The notes: generated from the letters alone by a model not told the origin. A DNA stretch of 64,000 nucleotides from Phyto melanocephala (GCA_941918925.1 OW799237.1:92725015-92789014), one strand, 5' to 3'. Shown: positions 31,645-43,384, counted from the first letter of the stretch. A program made the numbers and translations.

Positions 31645-31863
31645 GGGCCATTATTACAACTTGCCTTTAGTTAAAGGTAGGTTTTTTTGTGCCCGATAAA
31701 AAGCTTAGCATTATTAAAACTTCAATTTTTTATTGTAATTATCGTTAACAGTAATAATGTTTAATAGATAAGAAAATAATAAATGAGGGCTTTATAATGC
31801 AAAGCCATTTATTGGTCCTACAAAATCCTGCCTTTAACTAACGGCAAGTTGTAATAATGGCCC
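31645..31863. mobile_element. 219-bp inverted-repeat element
   Basis: The inverted ends are about 38 bp: GGGCCATTATTACAACTTGC on the left and the matching reverse complement on the right, continuing through the CTTTAGTTAAAGG segment. TTAA stands before the left end and TAAA after the right end, compatible with a decayed TTAA target (piggyBac-type), but this is uncertain. Non-coding. Confidence 0.65.
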
Positions 31864-32726
31864 TAAAATTGTTAAAAAATGTTTTTTTTTTTTAAAATCG
31901 GGATAATATTTTTGTCTACATTTAAAATATACCAAATATAAATATATATATAAATAATTTTAAAAAACGAACATATGTATGTTCATATATTAATTAGATG
32001 CAATATGTAATGAGTCAAACAATTAAAAACAAACATATAATTTTTAATTAAAACACCTGTTAATTCTTACTAATTTAATTCACATGAACTGTGTTGCCTT
32101 TAAATTTGCTATTTTTGTGTAACAATAAAATCACACTAAGTTTTCGCATACTTTTTTAAAATTTTTTTTTCTTACCTTATATTGTTTGTTTTCATTAAAT
32201 TATGTTAACTTTTTTTTGTTTTATGTTATTTTACAATTTTAATGCACATGCTGACATTGAACTAAATTCTTCTCCATTTAAAAGTTTGTTTTGAGTTGGT
32301 TTGTTTAAATGTTGCTTATACGTATATATGTACATATATGTACATACATTTTCCAACGAGATGCTTATTTTACTCTTCATGATTTTGTAATGCAACATAG
32401 CAAAAGCGAGGGGTTTTTCATCTTATTTTCTTGTTCATGTCATAAAACTAATAAACACAATAACATTTGTTTTTACCATATAAAACTGCTTGCCTTAAAT
32501 GGTAATAAAACTGAGACACAACAGCACCATATGTATTATTAATTTTGCATACTTTAGCTACTTTTCATTGAATTGAACAGAAAAAGAAATTTCAAAATAA
32601 AATGTATGAATGAATTTACAATCCGTTATGAAATGCCTAATTTGTAAAATTACATTGTATATTTATGTAATTTCAATATTAATCATAATGTTTTGTTTTT
32701 ATTTTATTTATATTTTTTTTTTGCAG
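31864..32726. other. Intron-like AT-rich sequence
   Basis: No conserved coding frame. It ends in a strong polypyrimidine tract and TTGCAG at 32721-32726. Confidence 0.5.
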
Positions 32727-32869
32727 AATATATTAACAGAAAAATAAAGCGGAGTGAGTGACTACTTCAATAAGTTGTTTGTAGCAAATAGATTATAAAT
32801 AAAAGATAAATAGATAAACGTCCTTTATTCTACGAAGCCAGACATCGCTTGTATAATTCATTATGACAA
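32727..32869 (+). other. Candidate exon with start codon of a long plus-strand gene
   Basis: TATTTTTTTTTTGCAG precedes 32727, an excellent acceptor, and GTAAGT follows 32869, an excellent donor. Inside, 136 bases without an earlier ATG lead to TTCATTATGACAA, so translation would begin at 32863 with Met-Thr and a codon split after one base. The same gene would start with the noncoding exon ending at 26124. A tiny first coding piece followed by a very long intron is common in fly developmental and neuronal genes. The gene's identity cannot be told from two residues. Confidence 0.4.
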
Positions 32870-33387
32870 GTAAGTAGTTGAGCTAAATTATTATTTAGTA
32901 ACTGCTTGAGGTTTAGGTTTTTTAAAACATACGTACAAACATAATTTTTTTAATATAATTTTTCTATAACTATTTTAAAGCACTTGTTAATTTTTAGTAC
33001 GCAAATAAACATGCTTATAAAGAAAATTTTAAACGGTATTTGTTTGTAATGGCATAAAAAATATTATTGGTTTACGTTTTATTTACTAGATCTCTTTTAT
33101 ATCTCTTAAAACTTAAATTTATTTTTAAATTTTGTCACTCATTTTTGTCTTCATTAAAAAAAAAAATTATAAAATCACCTGAATTATGAGGTGTGTTCAT
33201 TTCATATAGTTGTTAAATGCAAACACTTAAGGGTTGATACAAATATCAGTTTAAAGATTTACTGAAACCAAATGTTTTAATTTTAGACATTTAAAAATCC
33301 GTTATCATTATTTCATTGAAACAACATTTTGATGAGCCGCTAATAATCCGTTGCGAACCTGTTAATAAGTAAAAATTTGCAAAATAA

Positions 33388-33830
33388 AGGGTCCGCAAAA
33401 TAACTTTTTTTTTTAAATGCTATAAAAAAAAGTGTAGCTTCGGCTGTGTGTCACGTAGCGCCGTCCTGTTGAAACCAAATGTTGCCAATATCCTCCTCTT
33501 AAATTTTTGTGAACAAAAATTCGTTCAACATGGCCCGATAACGATCGCCATTGACTGTAACGGCCACTCATTGCTCATTTTCGAAGAAAAATGGCCCAAT
33601 TATGCCTCTGGACCAAAATCCGCACCAAACAGTGACTCGTTTTGGGTGTATCGGCTTTTCAATGTATGCGTGCAGGTTTTCTGTGCCCCAAATGCGACAA
33701 TTTTGCTTGTTTACATACCCGCCAAGATCAAAATGAGCTTCATCTGAAAATATGATTTTTTTGGCAAAATCGGCCAAAGTAATGTCGCAATAATTCCCAG
33801 CGTTGTTCAAGCGTATACACAACCATAAGA
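33388..33830 (-). pseudogene. Mariner-type transposase remnant, internally deleted
   Basis: The minus strand encodes an N-terminal piece (VYTLEQRWELLRHYF) that joins, in another frame, the segment ADFAKKIIFSDEAHFDLGGY, VNKQNCRIWGTENLHAYIEK, RVTVWCGFWSRGIIGPFFFE and, after a stop, VNGDRYRAMLNEFLF and IWFQQDGAT. IIFSDEAHF holds the first catalytic Asp and FQQDGAT the second. The part with the third acidic residue is missing: the frame runs within about 20 bases into the terminal sequence GTTATTTTGCGGACCCTTTA (plus strand 33388-33410). Tc1/mariner superfamily. Confidence 0.8.
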
Positions 33831-34078
33831 GTGATTAATTCGTTTCAGAAAATATTCAAGACTGCTTATGTTCCTTACTTGTGATGTACTCCGGAAGTCG
33901 TGAGCGACTATTGCTATAGAAATTTATGTCAGTTTACTGATGGAAAGTCAACAATAAAGTACGCTGTACCAACAATTTGGTTACCACGTACGGAGCACTG
34001 CAATGAATTGTACTACTTTTGCGTAACTTTTACTCGAAACTGTCTCCTGTCCTGTACTCACAATAAGAACGTATAGCG

Positions 34079-34354
34079 CCTTTATTGGAGATTTTTGATG
34101 ATGTTCGCGAAATAAGCGATGGAGAACCAACAGTAGTACCAACAATGCCATCAACATTTCTTGCATCGAATGCGAGATGCGAGAGTCCAAAAGTATCGGA
34201 ATTTGTACCAACACTCAGTGAACTTCGGACTGCAGTGCCGCATTTAGTAACACAAGCCGACTTCAATGACCATGTACCAAACGGAAATTTGTCGAGGAGA
34301 GTAGCGGAACTATTTGCATCACGCTTTAAGCTGTGGAATATATGCTGGTTTTAA
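34079..34354 (+). pseudogene. Fragment of an uncharacterised arthropod multicopy protein family
   Basis: A plus-strand frame of about 90 residues, less AT-rich than its surroundings: FDDVREISDGEPTVVPTMPS, ESPKVSEFVPTLSEL, HLVTQADFNDHV and LSRRVAELFASRFKLWN. From memory, L-x-DFNDLVRDLxLSKxxAELLxSRLxxxN is the start of a multicopy, TE-like family of unknown function in arthropods. Here RDL reads PNG and the frame ends where the long conserved domain should begin. The family match is inference and needs a search. Confidence 0.4.
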
Positions 34355-34360
34355 AATAAC

Positions 34361-35526
34361 AGCCGCTGTTGATCGAGGTAGCACTATTCCATATCGCGAT
34401 ACTGACACAAATGCTTACAATCGCAAAAATAAAAGCCTAAGTTTCTTAAAAGCATTGAAATTTTTAATGTAACATTTTTAAATTTTAATATAACAAAATT
34501 AATAAAAAAATTCCGATTTTTAACGAACTTAAATTGTTACAAAAAAACCGATAACCAAAATTCAAAAAATCTGTGAACTGATAAAAATCTATTTTTTAAA
34601 AATCGCGGAAAAAGGGTTAAAAAGAGATCCAAAGTCCCTCACACAGTCAGTCAGACGGACACTGTATAAAAAAAATTCTGACGTGTACATGAAAATTGCT
34701 GATACACGTGTATTTTTATTTTTTGCTCCCCTTTCCGAAAAAGTACATTTGGTTTATAGGACATAAGAAAAGCTCGTTTTTGTAATGCGGTGTAGTTTAA
34801 CAAAAAATATTATTTATAACAGTCGGTTGAAAATTTTAGTTATAATAAGACTGTTGAAGTACATGTTCGATATATGTCGTATGCATTTTTTATACTCCGT
34901 TCATTTTTTTTAAATGTTAATCCCATCTTATATCCTGCAAGTCATCACAAAATTTTGTAGAGTGGGTTACTCTTATTACTTCCCTCTTCCTCTGTCCGAT
35001 ACTTCGTTAATTTTTTAATGATGAATTGTACCGATTTTAAAAACTGAGACAGACAGGTTAAGTAATTTTTATGCACATAAATTTCGGTTAAGTGAGATAA
35101 CATTTTTTATACATTTCTAATATATTCATATGTGTGTGTGTAAACTCAAATACCACATATCCAGTCATCCATATACACACGTTGGCATGCTAAGAAAGTT
35201 TTAGATACTAATTACATGCACATACATATGTATGTACAATATATATTATGTACATAACAATAATCGTATGTATCGACACCATAATTAATCGCGTTGTTAT
35301 ACTATGGTTTGTGGTAAATGTGGTTGTAAAAATTCATTTTGTAGTCTTTTAACTTCACGAAAAAAGGATATTTTTTCAACTTTTTCATTACACAATTTAA
35401 AATGTTGCGAAAGTAAGCAAGCACTTTAAAACAGATATGTTTGCACATACATACATATGTGTGTATGTATGTACATACATCTATGTATTTTTAAATACAT
35501 ACATAATTTAAAATTTCCTTGACACT
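34361..35526. other. Intron-like AT-rich sequence
   Basis: No gene recognised. Contains short TATG/CATA microsatellite runs at about 35445-35505. Confidence 0.45.
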
Positions 35527-35528
35527 TA

Positions 35529-37298
35529 GTGCATAGATACACCCCGCAGGGGGGGGGGGTACTATCACCCTTGTTATGGCTCTTGGCTGTCAACGTTGTG
35601 TTAGGGCACTTTGACAGGATGGGACAGAAAGTCGTGGCCTATGCGGATGATGTAGTTATATTGGTATCGGGCAAGTTTCTGCCGACGATTGGCGAAGTCA
35701 TGCAAGGGGCGTTGGACGATCTGTCGTCATGGGCTACTGATAAGGGTTTGGGAGTCAATCCGGGGAAGACAGAGTTAGTTCTTTTTACTAGGAAGTACAA
35801 GGTGGATGGATTGAGGCTGCCGGTACTGGGAGGTGTAGAGCTTAGACTATCTGATAGCGCTAAGTATTTGGGAGTTTTTCTGGATAGCAAGCTGTCCTGG
35901 GGGAGGAACACTCAGGAGAGGCTGAAAAGGGGTCTCAATGCCTACTATGCTTGCAGATCATCGATAGGTAGGAGTTGGGGACTTCGGCCGTCAGTAGTGG
36001 GATGGCTTTACACTTCGGTGGTCAGGCCAATTCTTACGTATGGATGCTGTGTTTGGTGGGAGGCATTGGGGCTGGCTAGTCGTAGGAACCTTCTGTCTAA
36101 GGCTCAGAGGTGTGTTTCGATCGGCATGACAGGTGCCATGAGAAGTACCCCTCAGGCAGCCCTGGATGTTATTCTTCACTTACTGCCCATTGAGCAGTAT
36201 GTAAGGGGAATGGCAGCCAGGAGCATTCTTAGATTGAGGGAGTTGGGATTGCTGGGCAATTTCAGGCAGGGTCATTCACGGATCTTGGGTGAAATTGGTG
36301 ATGGGGGCTATTGCCTGGGTACACCCGGCTCCACGGACTATGTGGGTGCTAGGGTCGATTTTGGGAGTCTGCCGGAAGTGGTCATGCCAGTTAGAGAGGA
36401 CTGGGTGGGCAGGAGTAGACTGTTTAGTGGCGTTGCTGTCTTTACTGATGGCTCGAGGATGAGGGGCACTGGTGCAGGGGTCTATATTGAGGATCTGAAT
36501 ATCGGAGAATCATACAGACTTCCTGATGACTGTAGTGTGTTTCAGGCGGAGGTTCTAGGGATTTTAAGGGCCGTGGAACTGGTTAGGGGTAGCATCGATA
36601 TGGGCTCGGAGGTCACCATATATGTGGATAGCCAGGCGGCTCTTAATGCCGTAAGGGGCTATCATGTGAATTCCGGGTTGGTCGATGACTGCAGGAGGGC
36701 TCTACGGGAGACTTTGAGGGATTACAGGTTGAGACTATGCTGGGTGCCGGGTCACTCCAATATTATCGGCAATGAGAGGGCTGATGAGTTGGCGAGACTG
36801 GGATCGGGGATAGTGGATCCTGATAGAGTGGAGGCGGTTAGGCCTCCTCTGGGCTTCTTTTTTGGGAGGATCAGGGAATGGGTTCTGAACGGGACTAATC
36901 GGGACTGGAGTAACCGAACTGACTGTAGAATATCACGGACGCTGTGGCCGGTACTCAGCAGGTCTGACTCGGATTTACTTCTGGTCAGGGGTAGGGTCTG
37001 CGTGAGAACCATGATAGGGATGATCACGGGCCACTGCATGTTGGGCAGGATGGCGGTGAGAATGGGGCGGAGCCTCTCGGATTTGTGTAGGTTATGTGAG
37101 GATCCGGAGGAGTTGGAGACGGTTGAGCACATTCTGTGCCAATGTCCCAGACTGCAGATTAGCAGGTTGAGATGGCTAGGTAGCAGATTTCTTGACGAAT
37201 TAGGGGATGTCTCGAGTTGTGGACTCGAGAATCTAATAGGATTCGTAATGGGAATGACCTGGCTTCGTGACTTGAGGCCGAGAATGGGACGTTTGTAG
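35529..37298 (+). CDS. LINE ORF2 C-terminal half: reverse transcriptase end plus RNase H
   Basis: An open frame of 589 residues. The first five (MHRYT) come from host target-site sequence; the element begins at PQGGGVLSPLLW, RT motif around blocks 3-4. VVAYADDVVILV follows (catalytic ADD), then KLSWGRNTQERL and the thumb region. From about residue 290 an RNase H domain reads AVFTDGSRMRG (Asp), VFQAEVLGI (Glu), TIYVDSQAALNA (Asp) and WVPGHSNIIGNERADELAR (His, Asp). The C-terminus carries a knuckle CRLCEDPEELETVEHILCQC. RT plus RNase H with a C-terminal CCHC fits the I/LOA/Jockey group of insect LINEs; the exact clade is not decided. The endonuclease and ORF1 are missing, so it is not a complete element. 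Confidence 0.9.
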   Translation: MHRYTPQGGGVLSPLLWLLAVNVVLGHFDRMGQKVVAYADDVVILVSGKFLPTIGEVMQGALDDLSSWATDKGLGVNPGKTELVLFTRKYKVDGLRLPVLGGVELRLSDSAKYLGVFLDSKLSWGRNTQERLKRGLNAYYACRSSIGRSWGLRPSVVGWLYTSVVRPILTYGCCVWWEALGLASRRNLLSKAQRCVSIGMTGAMRSTPQAALDVILHLLPIEQYVRGMAARSILRLRELGLLGNFRQGHSRILGEIGDGGYCLGTPGSTDYVGARVDFGSLPEVVMPVREDWVGRSRLFSGVAVFTDGSRMRGTGAGVYIEDLNIGESYRLPDDCSVFQAEVLGILRAVELVRGSIDMGSEVTIYVDSQAALNAVRGYHVNSGLVDDCRRALRETLRDYRLRLCWVPGHSNIIGNERADELARLGSGIVDPDRVEAVRPPLGFFFGRIREWVLNGTNRDWSNRTDCRISRTLWPVLSRSDSDLLLVRGRVCVRTMIGMITGHCMLGRMAVRMGRSLSDLCRLCEDPEELETVEHILCQCPRLQISRLRWLGSRFLDELGDVSSCGLENLIGFVMGMTWLRDLRPRMGRL

Positions 37299-37470
37299 GG
37301 TCTTGGTTCTCTTGGGCATTGGTTGTTATCCACCTTTTTCTCTCTTTTTCTTCTTTCTTCTTCCCTTCTTATCTCTCTACTATTATTTTTAAGGCATCAC
37401 AATGGGCCGTATTGGTCTCTGGGTGAAGGTGTTGGGGTTGCTTCACACCGGCCTTACCTACCTTCCTACC
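35542..37470 (+). mobile_element. 5'-truncated non-LTR retrotransposon insertion
   Basis: TAGTGCATAGATACA flanks both sides (35527-35541 and 37471-37485), a 15-bp target duplication. Between them lie 1.93 kb of distinctly G-rich sequence: the second half of ORF2 (open from 35542) and about 170 bp of 3' UTR ending CTACCTTCCTACC without a poly(A) tail. Clean duplication, an intact frame and contrast in base composition indicate a recent insertion. Confidence 0.93.
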
Positions 37471-37485
37471 TAGTGCATAGATACA

Positions 37486-40400
37486 GTTGACCAGATTTTT
37501 GGATGCAAAGTTTAAAATATGAATTTCAATATCTGTGAGATAAGAACTATTACTACATAATGTACAACTTCTACAACCAGCAACTCCCATTTAGTTTTAT
37601 TCCCAAGGCTTTTAGCCAAATGATAGCGTGTGTTATTGTAAATATGTATTTTCAACTGCCACAATTACAGTGTCATTCAAAACGTGGTATGTTTGAGAAG
37701 TAATTATTGTGACCATTGCAACCACCAGTCTTAAAAATTTGTATAGAGGATTATAAACCAGACAAAAAGAAGTTTCGAAAATTTTACGAATTATTATTTT
37801 ACAAAATCATGAAACTACATAATCAGCCCTTGATTTTGATAGTGGTATAAGTCATGTTTTCCTTGTTTCGAGATATTTAGAGTTTTGCATTTTAAAGGAT
37901 TAAAAAATATTTTTGTATTATGGAATATGATTTTTCGACAGTAAAGTAGTGCCAACAAACAAGTATTTATTATGATTGTGAAATTTATAACCATTTATAA
38001 AAGGAAAAAATTAACTGCATGACTTTATAAATGACTTACACCAGAACATCGTTTACAAGTCCATATAAGCAGGTAATACGCAATATTACTGATAGATTCA
38101 TGACCACATTTACTCTTCTGAATAATATTCATTCAAATAGAACCAGTATCGCACATAATAAGCTATCGTCGCTGTTAGACGCGAAGTTATTAATCCGACA
38201 CTGTCTGTCCTTGTGACTTGTGTTTTTTTATTTCTCATGTTATTGCAAATCATAGACAAAACACGACAATGAAAAAGAAAACAAGAGGATAAATAGTTCC
38301 AACATGCCATACACCTTGTGAAATCATCACTTTTTTGAGTCTAACGTTTGGTAACCGATTTATCTTAAGAAATGGATCTGTAAATTGGCCACCTCTGTTT
38401 GTGCGATTTGAAAACTTTGGACTACTTTTTGTGGTCTATGCTAATAAATTATAAATTATTACTATTATTAAATGCCACAAAATTTATGAGCTTACAAAGC
38501 CAAAATTTTGATAATTTTATTGAATTTGTTGTGTTTTTTCTTATTTCTTTAAAGTGAACATTGGCTGACAACCATCACAATATGCGGTCAGACATAAAAA
38601 CTGTAACATATGTGCATGACAACGCTCGGTCACATATTACAATACCCGTTAAATTTATTTAGAAAAAAGTGGTTGTGAAGTTTTTCCTTACACGGCTTAT
38701 AGTCCAGTCCTTTTACCGTCGTATATATTACTATTTGCTTCGATCGATGCAGAATGCTCTCTCCCTGGGATACAGAGTATCCAAATTAGATTTATTCACT
38801 CTTGGACTGAAAAGATAAGAAGTTCTTTTGGCGCCATATTTTACCACAGAAGGATGGGAAGAGTTAATATCTAACAAAGACAATTACATACTTTAATTAA
38901 ATTTATATTGTACAAATACTTCAAAACAAAAGCTAAAAATTTGAAAAAATTCCGCATATTTTAGTTATATTACCAATATGTAGTCTGTTTCGAAATATAT
39001 ATTTTTTTAAATCTACAAAATTCCGAATCTAATCCGTGTCTTGATGCAAATAATAAGATAAGATCTATCACATCAAAAAGTAACGACCTAAATGTTTTTA
39101 TTTGTTGTTTTTGTTTTTGCTATGTTGAAATATTTGAAAGTCCACAGATATGTTTAATAACCTGCAGGGTCCTTAATAGCATATGCATACACATACACGT
39201 ACATACATACATATAATGTGTATTATAAGTTGACTATGTATGTATGTATGTATGTATGTACGTATGTATGAATGTATATGTGTGCTCGATATTATTAATA
39301 ATCGTTGTAGGAAATAACTTCCATTTAATATTTTTCCGCCAAATTATAGAGAGTGTCCCAAGGACTATTGAAGAAATAGATTGAAACAGGTAATGTTTAC
39401 TCCTTCTATGTGTTATTGGACAACCTTCTTTCCGTCCTTATTTCCGTTTTCATTGTTTCGTTATTTGTTTGTCGACGTAGTAGTCATCATTACCATCATA
39501 TAATTCTAATGCTTTTTGCTGCTTTTGTTTTATACTGCAAGTATGTATTTACTTTTATATAGAAGTTTGCGTGTTTTACTTTATACTACATGACATATGT
39601 GTATACATATGTATTTGTTTTTTGTTGTTGTTGTTTTATGGTTAAAACTGTGGTTTTGTTGTTTATGTCCTGCTCGTGCCTCAATTTGTGTTTCCGTGCT
39701 ATCTTTTCGTGTTTTCTATATAAGTTGCTGTAGTTTAATTTTCCCACACTTCAAAAATATACTAAAACATTTTTAATTTTGTTGTGCTTTTGTTAGCTTA
39801 CTATCCGTTATTGTAAGAAAAGTGGTAGACGCCTATAGTTAGTTCTTTTCATTGCAATAAAAGTATTTGCCTTTGTAGTAGTTAAATGTCTACCTGGTTA
39901 CTCATTTCTCCAAATGGCTAACCGCTTGTCAATCTTCTATCATCATTATATTGCATTGCAGTATGCCATTGTATGTCTCTACATGTTGTAGTTATATAAG
40001 TTAAAAAAAAAAAAAAAACAATTTTGTAGGCAAACAATTTAGGATTTCCGAGAGAGAATGAGAAAGAATCTAAAAAATGTACGGAATTGTGGTTAATTAG
40101 TGTTATATGTTTCTTTTTTTTTTATAAGGATTAGTAAAAGTCAAAGATGGTTGTCACAAAATTAATCTTTGAACACTATATAATAAAATTATGTTAAGGA
40201 TTATTATTAAAAAAATCTATTAACATTTAAACTGCTAAGATTGAAAAAGTTTTTATTCCGAAGACGTATATTTTTCACATCATTTTGATTATATTACCTT
40301 AGAGTTGTAAATTGTAATAAGATTTTAGCTAGCTGGCTTTCATACAAGCTCTACTCCAAATATTTACCTCAATGTTCTTTAAACTGGTAAACCGTTAAAC

Positions 40401-40854
40401 ATATTAGCATTCAAGCAAAATTTTTTTACTTTCATAGAAGTATCTAATTTTGCGTTGGGTATATTAAATATAACTTTATAATTGTTTGTAATGAAAGCTT
40501 TGTAGGCAAATGGATACTCGCAGCCAGTAACTCAAAATTGTCTTTTGACCAACAAAGTCTTCAAAACAAAATGACATCCATTTGTTTCTGAATATTTTTC
40601 TATATTTTATTATTATTTATAAGGCTTACAAGTTGCAGACACCTGATTATCAAGATAATTTTTAGGGTTTGCAGATCTAATAGAAAAACACAGTTGACCA
40701 TTCGAAGATTCACCTCTATTTTGAAGCGATCGGCAATTTATGCCATACTGTATTACAGCAATGCACTAAATTGCTAAATTTTAATAAACAATTACGTAAG
40801 TTTTATTATTTATATATGTATTTGTTAGAAACTATTTTATTTTGAGAGCTTTTT
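37486..40854. other. Intron-like AT-rich sequence
   Basis: No coding frame with recognisable family, no delimited element. Holds a TATG microsatellite (39236-39279). Confidence 0.5.
39236..39279. repeat. TATG tetranucleotide microsatellite
   Basis: About ten TATG units with single-base variants (TACG, AATG), following a CATA-rich run at about 39185-39210. Confidence 0.85.
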
Positions 40855-41365
40855 TTTAAGCGCTAAATACACTTCGCCACCCCAAATTTTAGTATTTTAT
40901 TCATTTGGCAGGTGCAACGCCCATGATTGTTAATGCACCAATTTCTTGCCTAAATGTTCATTTGGGTGTCAAAGTTGCTCTTGCAAAATTTTACTACTCT
41001 TAATCGATATCTTTTTCCAAATATACGAATTTTAGTATTTAATTCATGTGGCCACGCCTACTATTGCAATTACGCCCATTTTTACCCAAATTTGCGTGTG
41101 AGTGTCAAAGTTTACCGTACTTAATTTAAAGACTCTAGCTGCATTAACTTTCGTGATATATAATATTTAATACTTATTCTTTAATAGGGCGTGGCACCCC
41201 GCCCACAAATAATTTCAAACCAAAGTATAGCCTATAGTTCCTTCCAGACATACAGAAAGATTATGTGAAAATTTCAAGGAAATCGGTCCAGCCGTTTAAC
41301 CGTCTATAAAGCACAAACAAACATACAAACACACATTGATTTTTATATATATAAAATATAGATAT
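40855..41365 (-). mobile_element. Short Helitron, GGGCGTGGC family, diverged copy
   Basis: In the order of the intact copy at 51586-52145: ACTTCGCCACCCCAAATTTT, GTGCAACGCCCATGATTG, GGCCACGCCTACTATTGCAA, GGGCGTGGCACCCCGCCCAC, CTATAGTTCCTTCCAGACAT, GGTCCAGCCGTTTAACCGTC and ACACACATTGATTTTTATAT. The 3' terminus (left end here) has lost CCCGGTGTG. Confidence 0.7.
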
Positions 41366-42140
41366 ATAAAACAAGTAAGAGTGCTATAATAATCTGATAA
41401 CACCCTTCACCATTACGTACGTAAGTATTACGGCCACATCGTAGATACGCCTAGAATTTCATGTTATACTGCATTTTCTTTATTATTTTCGACGCCATAT
41501 TTTTCTGAATATTTTTTATAGTTTACTGTATTCTATTAGTGTAAGCCCTTTTATTTGATACCCATATTTAAAAAAAAATTTCCGCCATCTTGGATTTAAT
41601 ACTTTTTTTTAATATTTTACTCTATTTTACTGGTCAAGTCCTTTCATTTGATACCTATGTTGAGGGGTACATTTTAAAATGCCATATAAGACCCATATAT
41701 AAATTTATTGACTGCCATTTTGTAGTAGCAGCCATCATGGATTTTAATTGTTGTATAGTTTGTTATATTGCGTTAGTCAATTGCTTTCATTTGATACTTG
41801 TATTGGCTTTCACTGTTGTATAAAAACTGAATAAAAACTATTTATTTAAATTTTAGGAAAAGCAGCGAAGCAGTTGTGTTTTGATGCTTATATCTCAGTC
41901 AGATTTTGTATAAATTTTTCTTAGAAATAATTTTTGAGAACATGGCTTTTAATTTGGTGTCTTCAACTTGTCTAAAAACTATTTAAGAGCTTGAAAAATT
42001 TTTATATATTAAAAAAAAATATTTTTTCAAAATAATGTTTGCCTATCACTTTGCCGATTAGTGACAGATTTGTCCATAATTGATCACGAATATCTCTACA
42101 GGCAAATATCTATAAATAGTCAAAAGCATGTCTTAAAAAA
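41366..42140. repeat. Diverged repeats with TTTCATTTGATAC motif and DINE-like tail piece
   Basis: It starts AACAAGTAAGAGTGCTATAA, like a DINE-1-like tail, then CACCCTTCACCATTACGTAC. After it, three diverged units each carry a sequence like TCAAGTCCTTTCATTTGATA (about 41545, 41640 and 41785). They are separated by ACTCTATTTTACTGG-type stretches and, twice, GCCATCTTGGATTTAA/GCCATCATGGATTTTAA. The unit spacing is roughly 100-145 bp. Non-coding. Confidence 0.5.
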
Positions 42141-42184
42141 TCTAGGGCTGAAGAATAATAATTTTTGTAATTAAAAAAAAGGAA

Positions 42185-42645
42185 AAAATAGGAGTCGGGT
42201 ATATTTGCTCATATCTCAGAAAGTTATGGCACGATACAGATTTCTTCCCGAATATTTCTGATATCACATACGGGTCTTGCTGATGTCGGGGGCTTTCAAC
42301 ATACACACGCACAGACGGACCATGCTCAATCGACTTATCTATTTTTAAACTTTTAGAAAATATATCGTCGCTGTTCTGACATAATCGGCTATGTGACAAT
42401 TTAAAATAAATTATTGCTCTATTTTGAACCTTTATTGGTCTTACATCTATCCACCAAACCGTTTAGGGGTGGTATCTTGATAAGTTTAGTACTGTTAATT
42501 AACAAAATAAAATGCTTTTTTTGCTCTCCTAAAAACTCGGTAAAAAACACATAACTGAATTTGTTAAAGCAGCGACGATATACTTTATGGGGTCAGAAAT
42601 TAATAATTTAGAAATTTTACACGGAATGACAAATCTACATATCGA
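42185..42645 (-). mobile_element. DINE-1-like head fragment with an insertion
   Basis: It contains TTTGCTCATATCTCAGAAAG, CCCGAATATTTCTGATAT, GATGTCGGGGGCTTTCAACA, CACACGCACAGACGGACC and, after an insertion at 42366-42577, ATATACTTTATGGGGTCAGA and ACACGGAATGACAAATCTAC. These are the reversed head blocks of subfamily A. Tail and hairpin are missing. Confidence 0.65.
42366..42577. mobile_element. 212-bp insertion with CGTCGCTG inverted ends
   Basis: It interrupts AAAATATATACTTTATGG of the DINE-1-like core. It begins CGTCGCTGTTCTGACATAAT and ends GTTAAAGCAGCGACG. The bases ATAT are repeated at both sides, so the duplication length is ambiguous. Non-coding. Confidence 0.55.
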
Positions 42646-42892
42646 CGGTCACAAGTAGAAAGGCCCTAACACGTACTTTTTACGAAATTAAGTTTCTCAG
42701 TGATTTCAATACATTTCACACAAATACAACTCGACACAAAAATTTAACACAATATTTGCCAAAAATAACAGTTACAAGCAATTTTACAAAAGAAATTACA
42801 TTATGATAATACAGTTTCTGTTACGTTTTTATCTTCTCCTGTAAAATTACAATTATTTGAGTTAGGGCCTTTCTATTTGTGAGCAACGATAT
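42639..42892. mobile_element. Inverted-repeat element, about 250 bp
   Basis: Left GGTCACAAGTAGAAAGGCCC and right GGGCCTTTCTATTTGTGAGC are inverted, and the outer ATATCG/CGATAT match as well. Non-coding interior. Confidence 0.6.
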
Positions 42893-43384
42893 ACATACAT
42901 TTCCTTACACTCTTTAGGTAGGGTTTGAAAAATCTGCTGTACAAAAAAGTAATTTTATTTCAATAATTTTTTAAGTCCTTTGAACAAATAGCAAAAAGAA
43001 GTTACTGCAGAAAATTATTTAAAGTAAAATAGAAAAAAAAATAAATAAAAAATTATAAAATTACCAAATTGCTTCAATTAAATAATTTGAGCATTAATGT
43101 TCCCTGACATTTATTTATATATAACTCACACATACACGTCCATAAAAACCACGCCGTAACAGAAACGAATTTTGTTTTGGTTTCTTATGATTGTATTTGC
43201 CTTTTCTAAATGTACATCCAAATAAATATATTTTTCAAATAATTCATTTTGTTGTTATATGTATGTATGTAAGTAAAAATGTGCTGAAAATTTAATTATT
43301 TTACGTTTATATGCATATGCATGTAGTTCATTATTGTAAGATATTCATATCATGAGATTTAAAATATATTATTATTGGTTAAGT

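Noticed and set aside
36752..37333. 193-residue minus-strand frame in the LINE
   Set aside because: Antisense shadow of the G-rich RT/RNase H coding region.
39319..39390. Possible coding exon between TTGTAG and GTAATG on the plus strand
   Set aside because: In the phase needed after the 32863 start the frame hits a stop before the donor; other frames also stop. No conserved protein.
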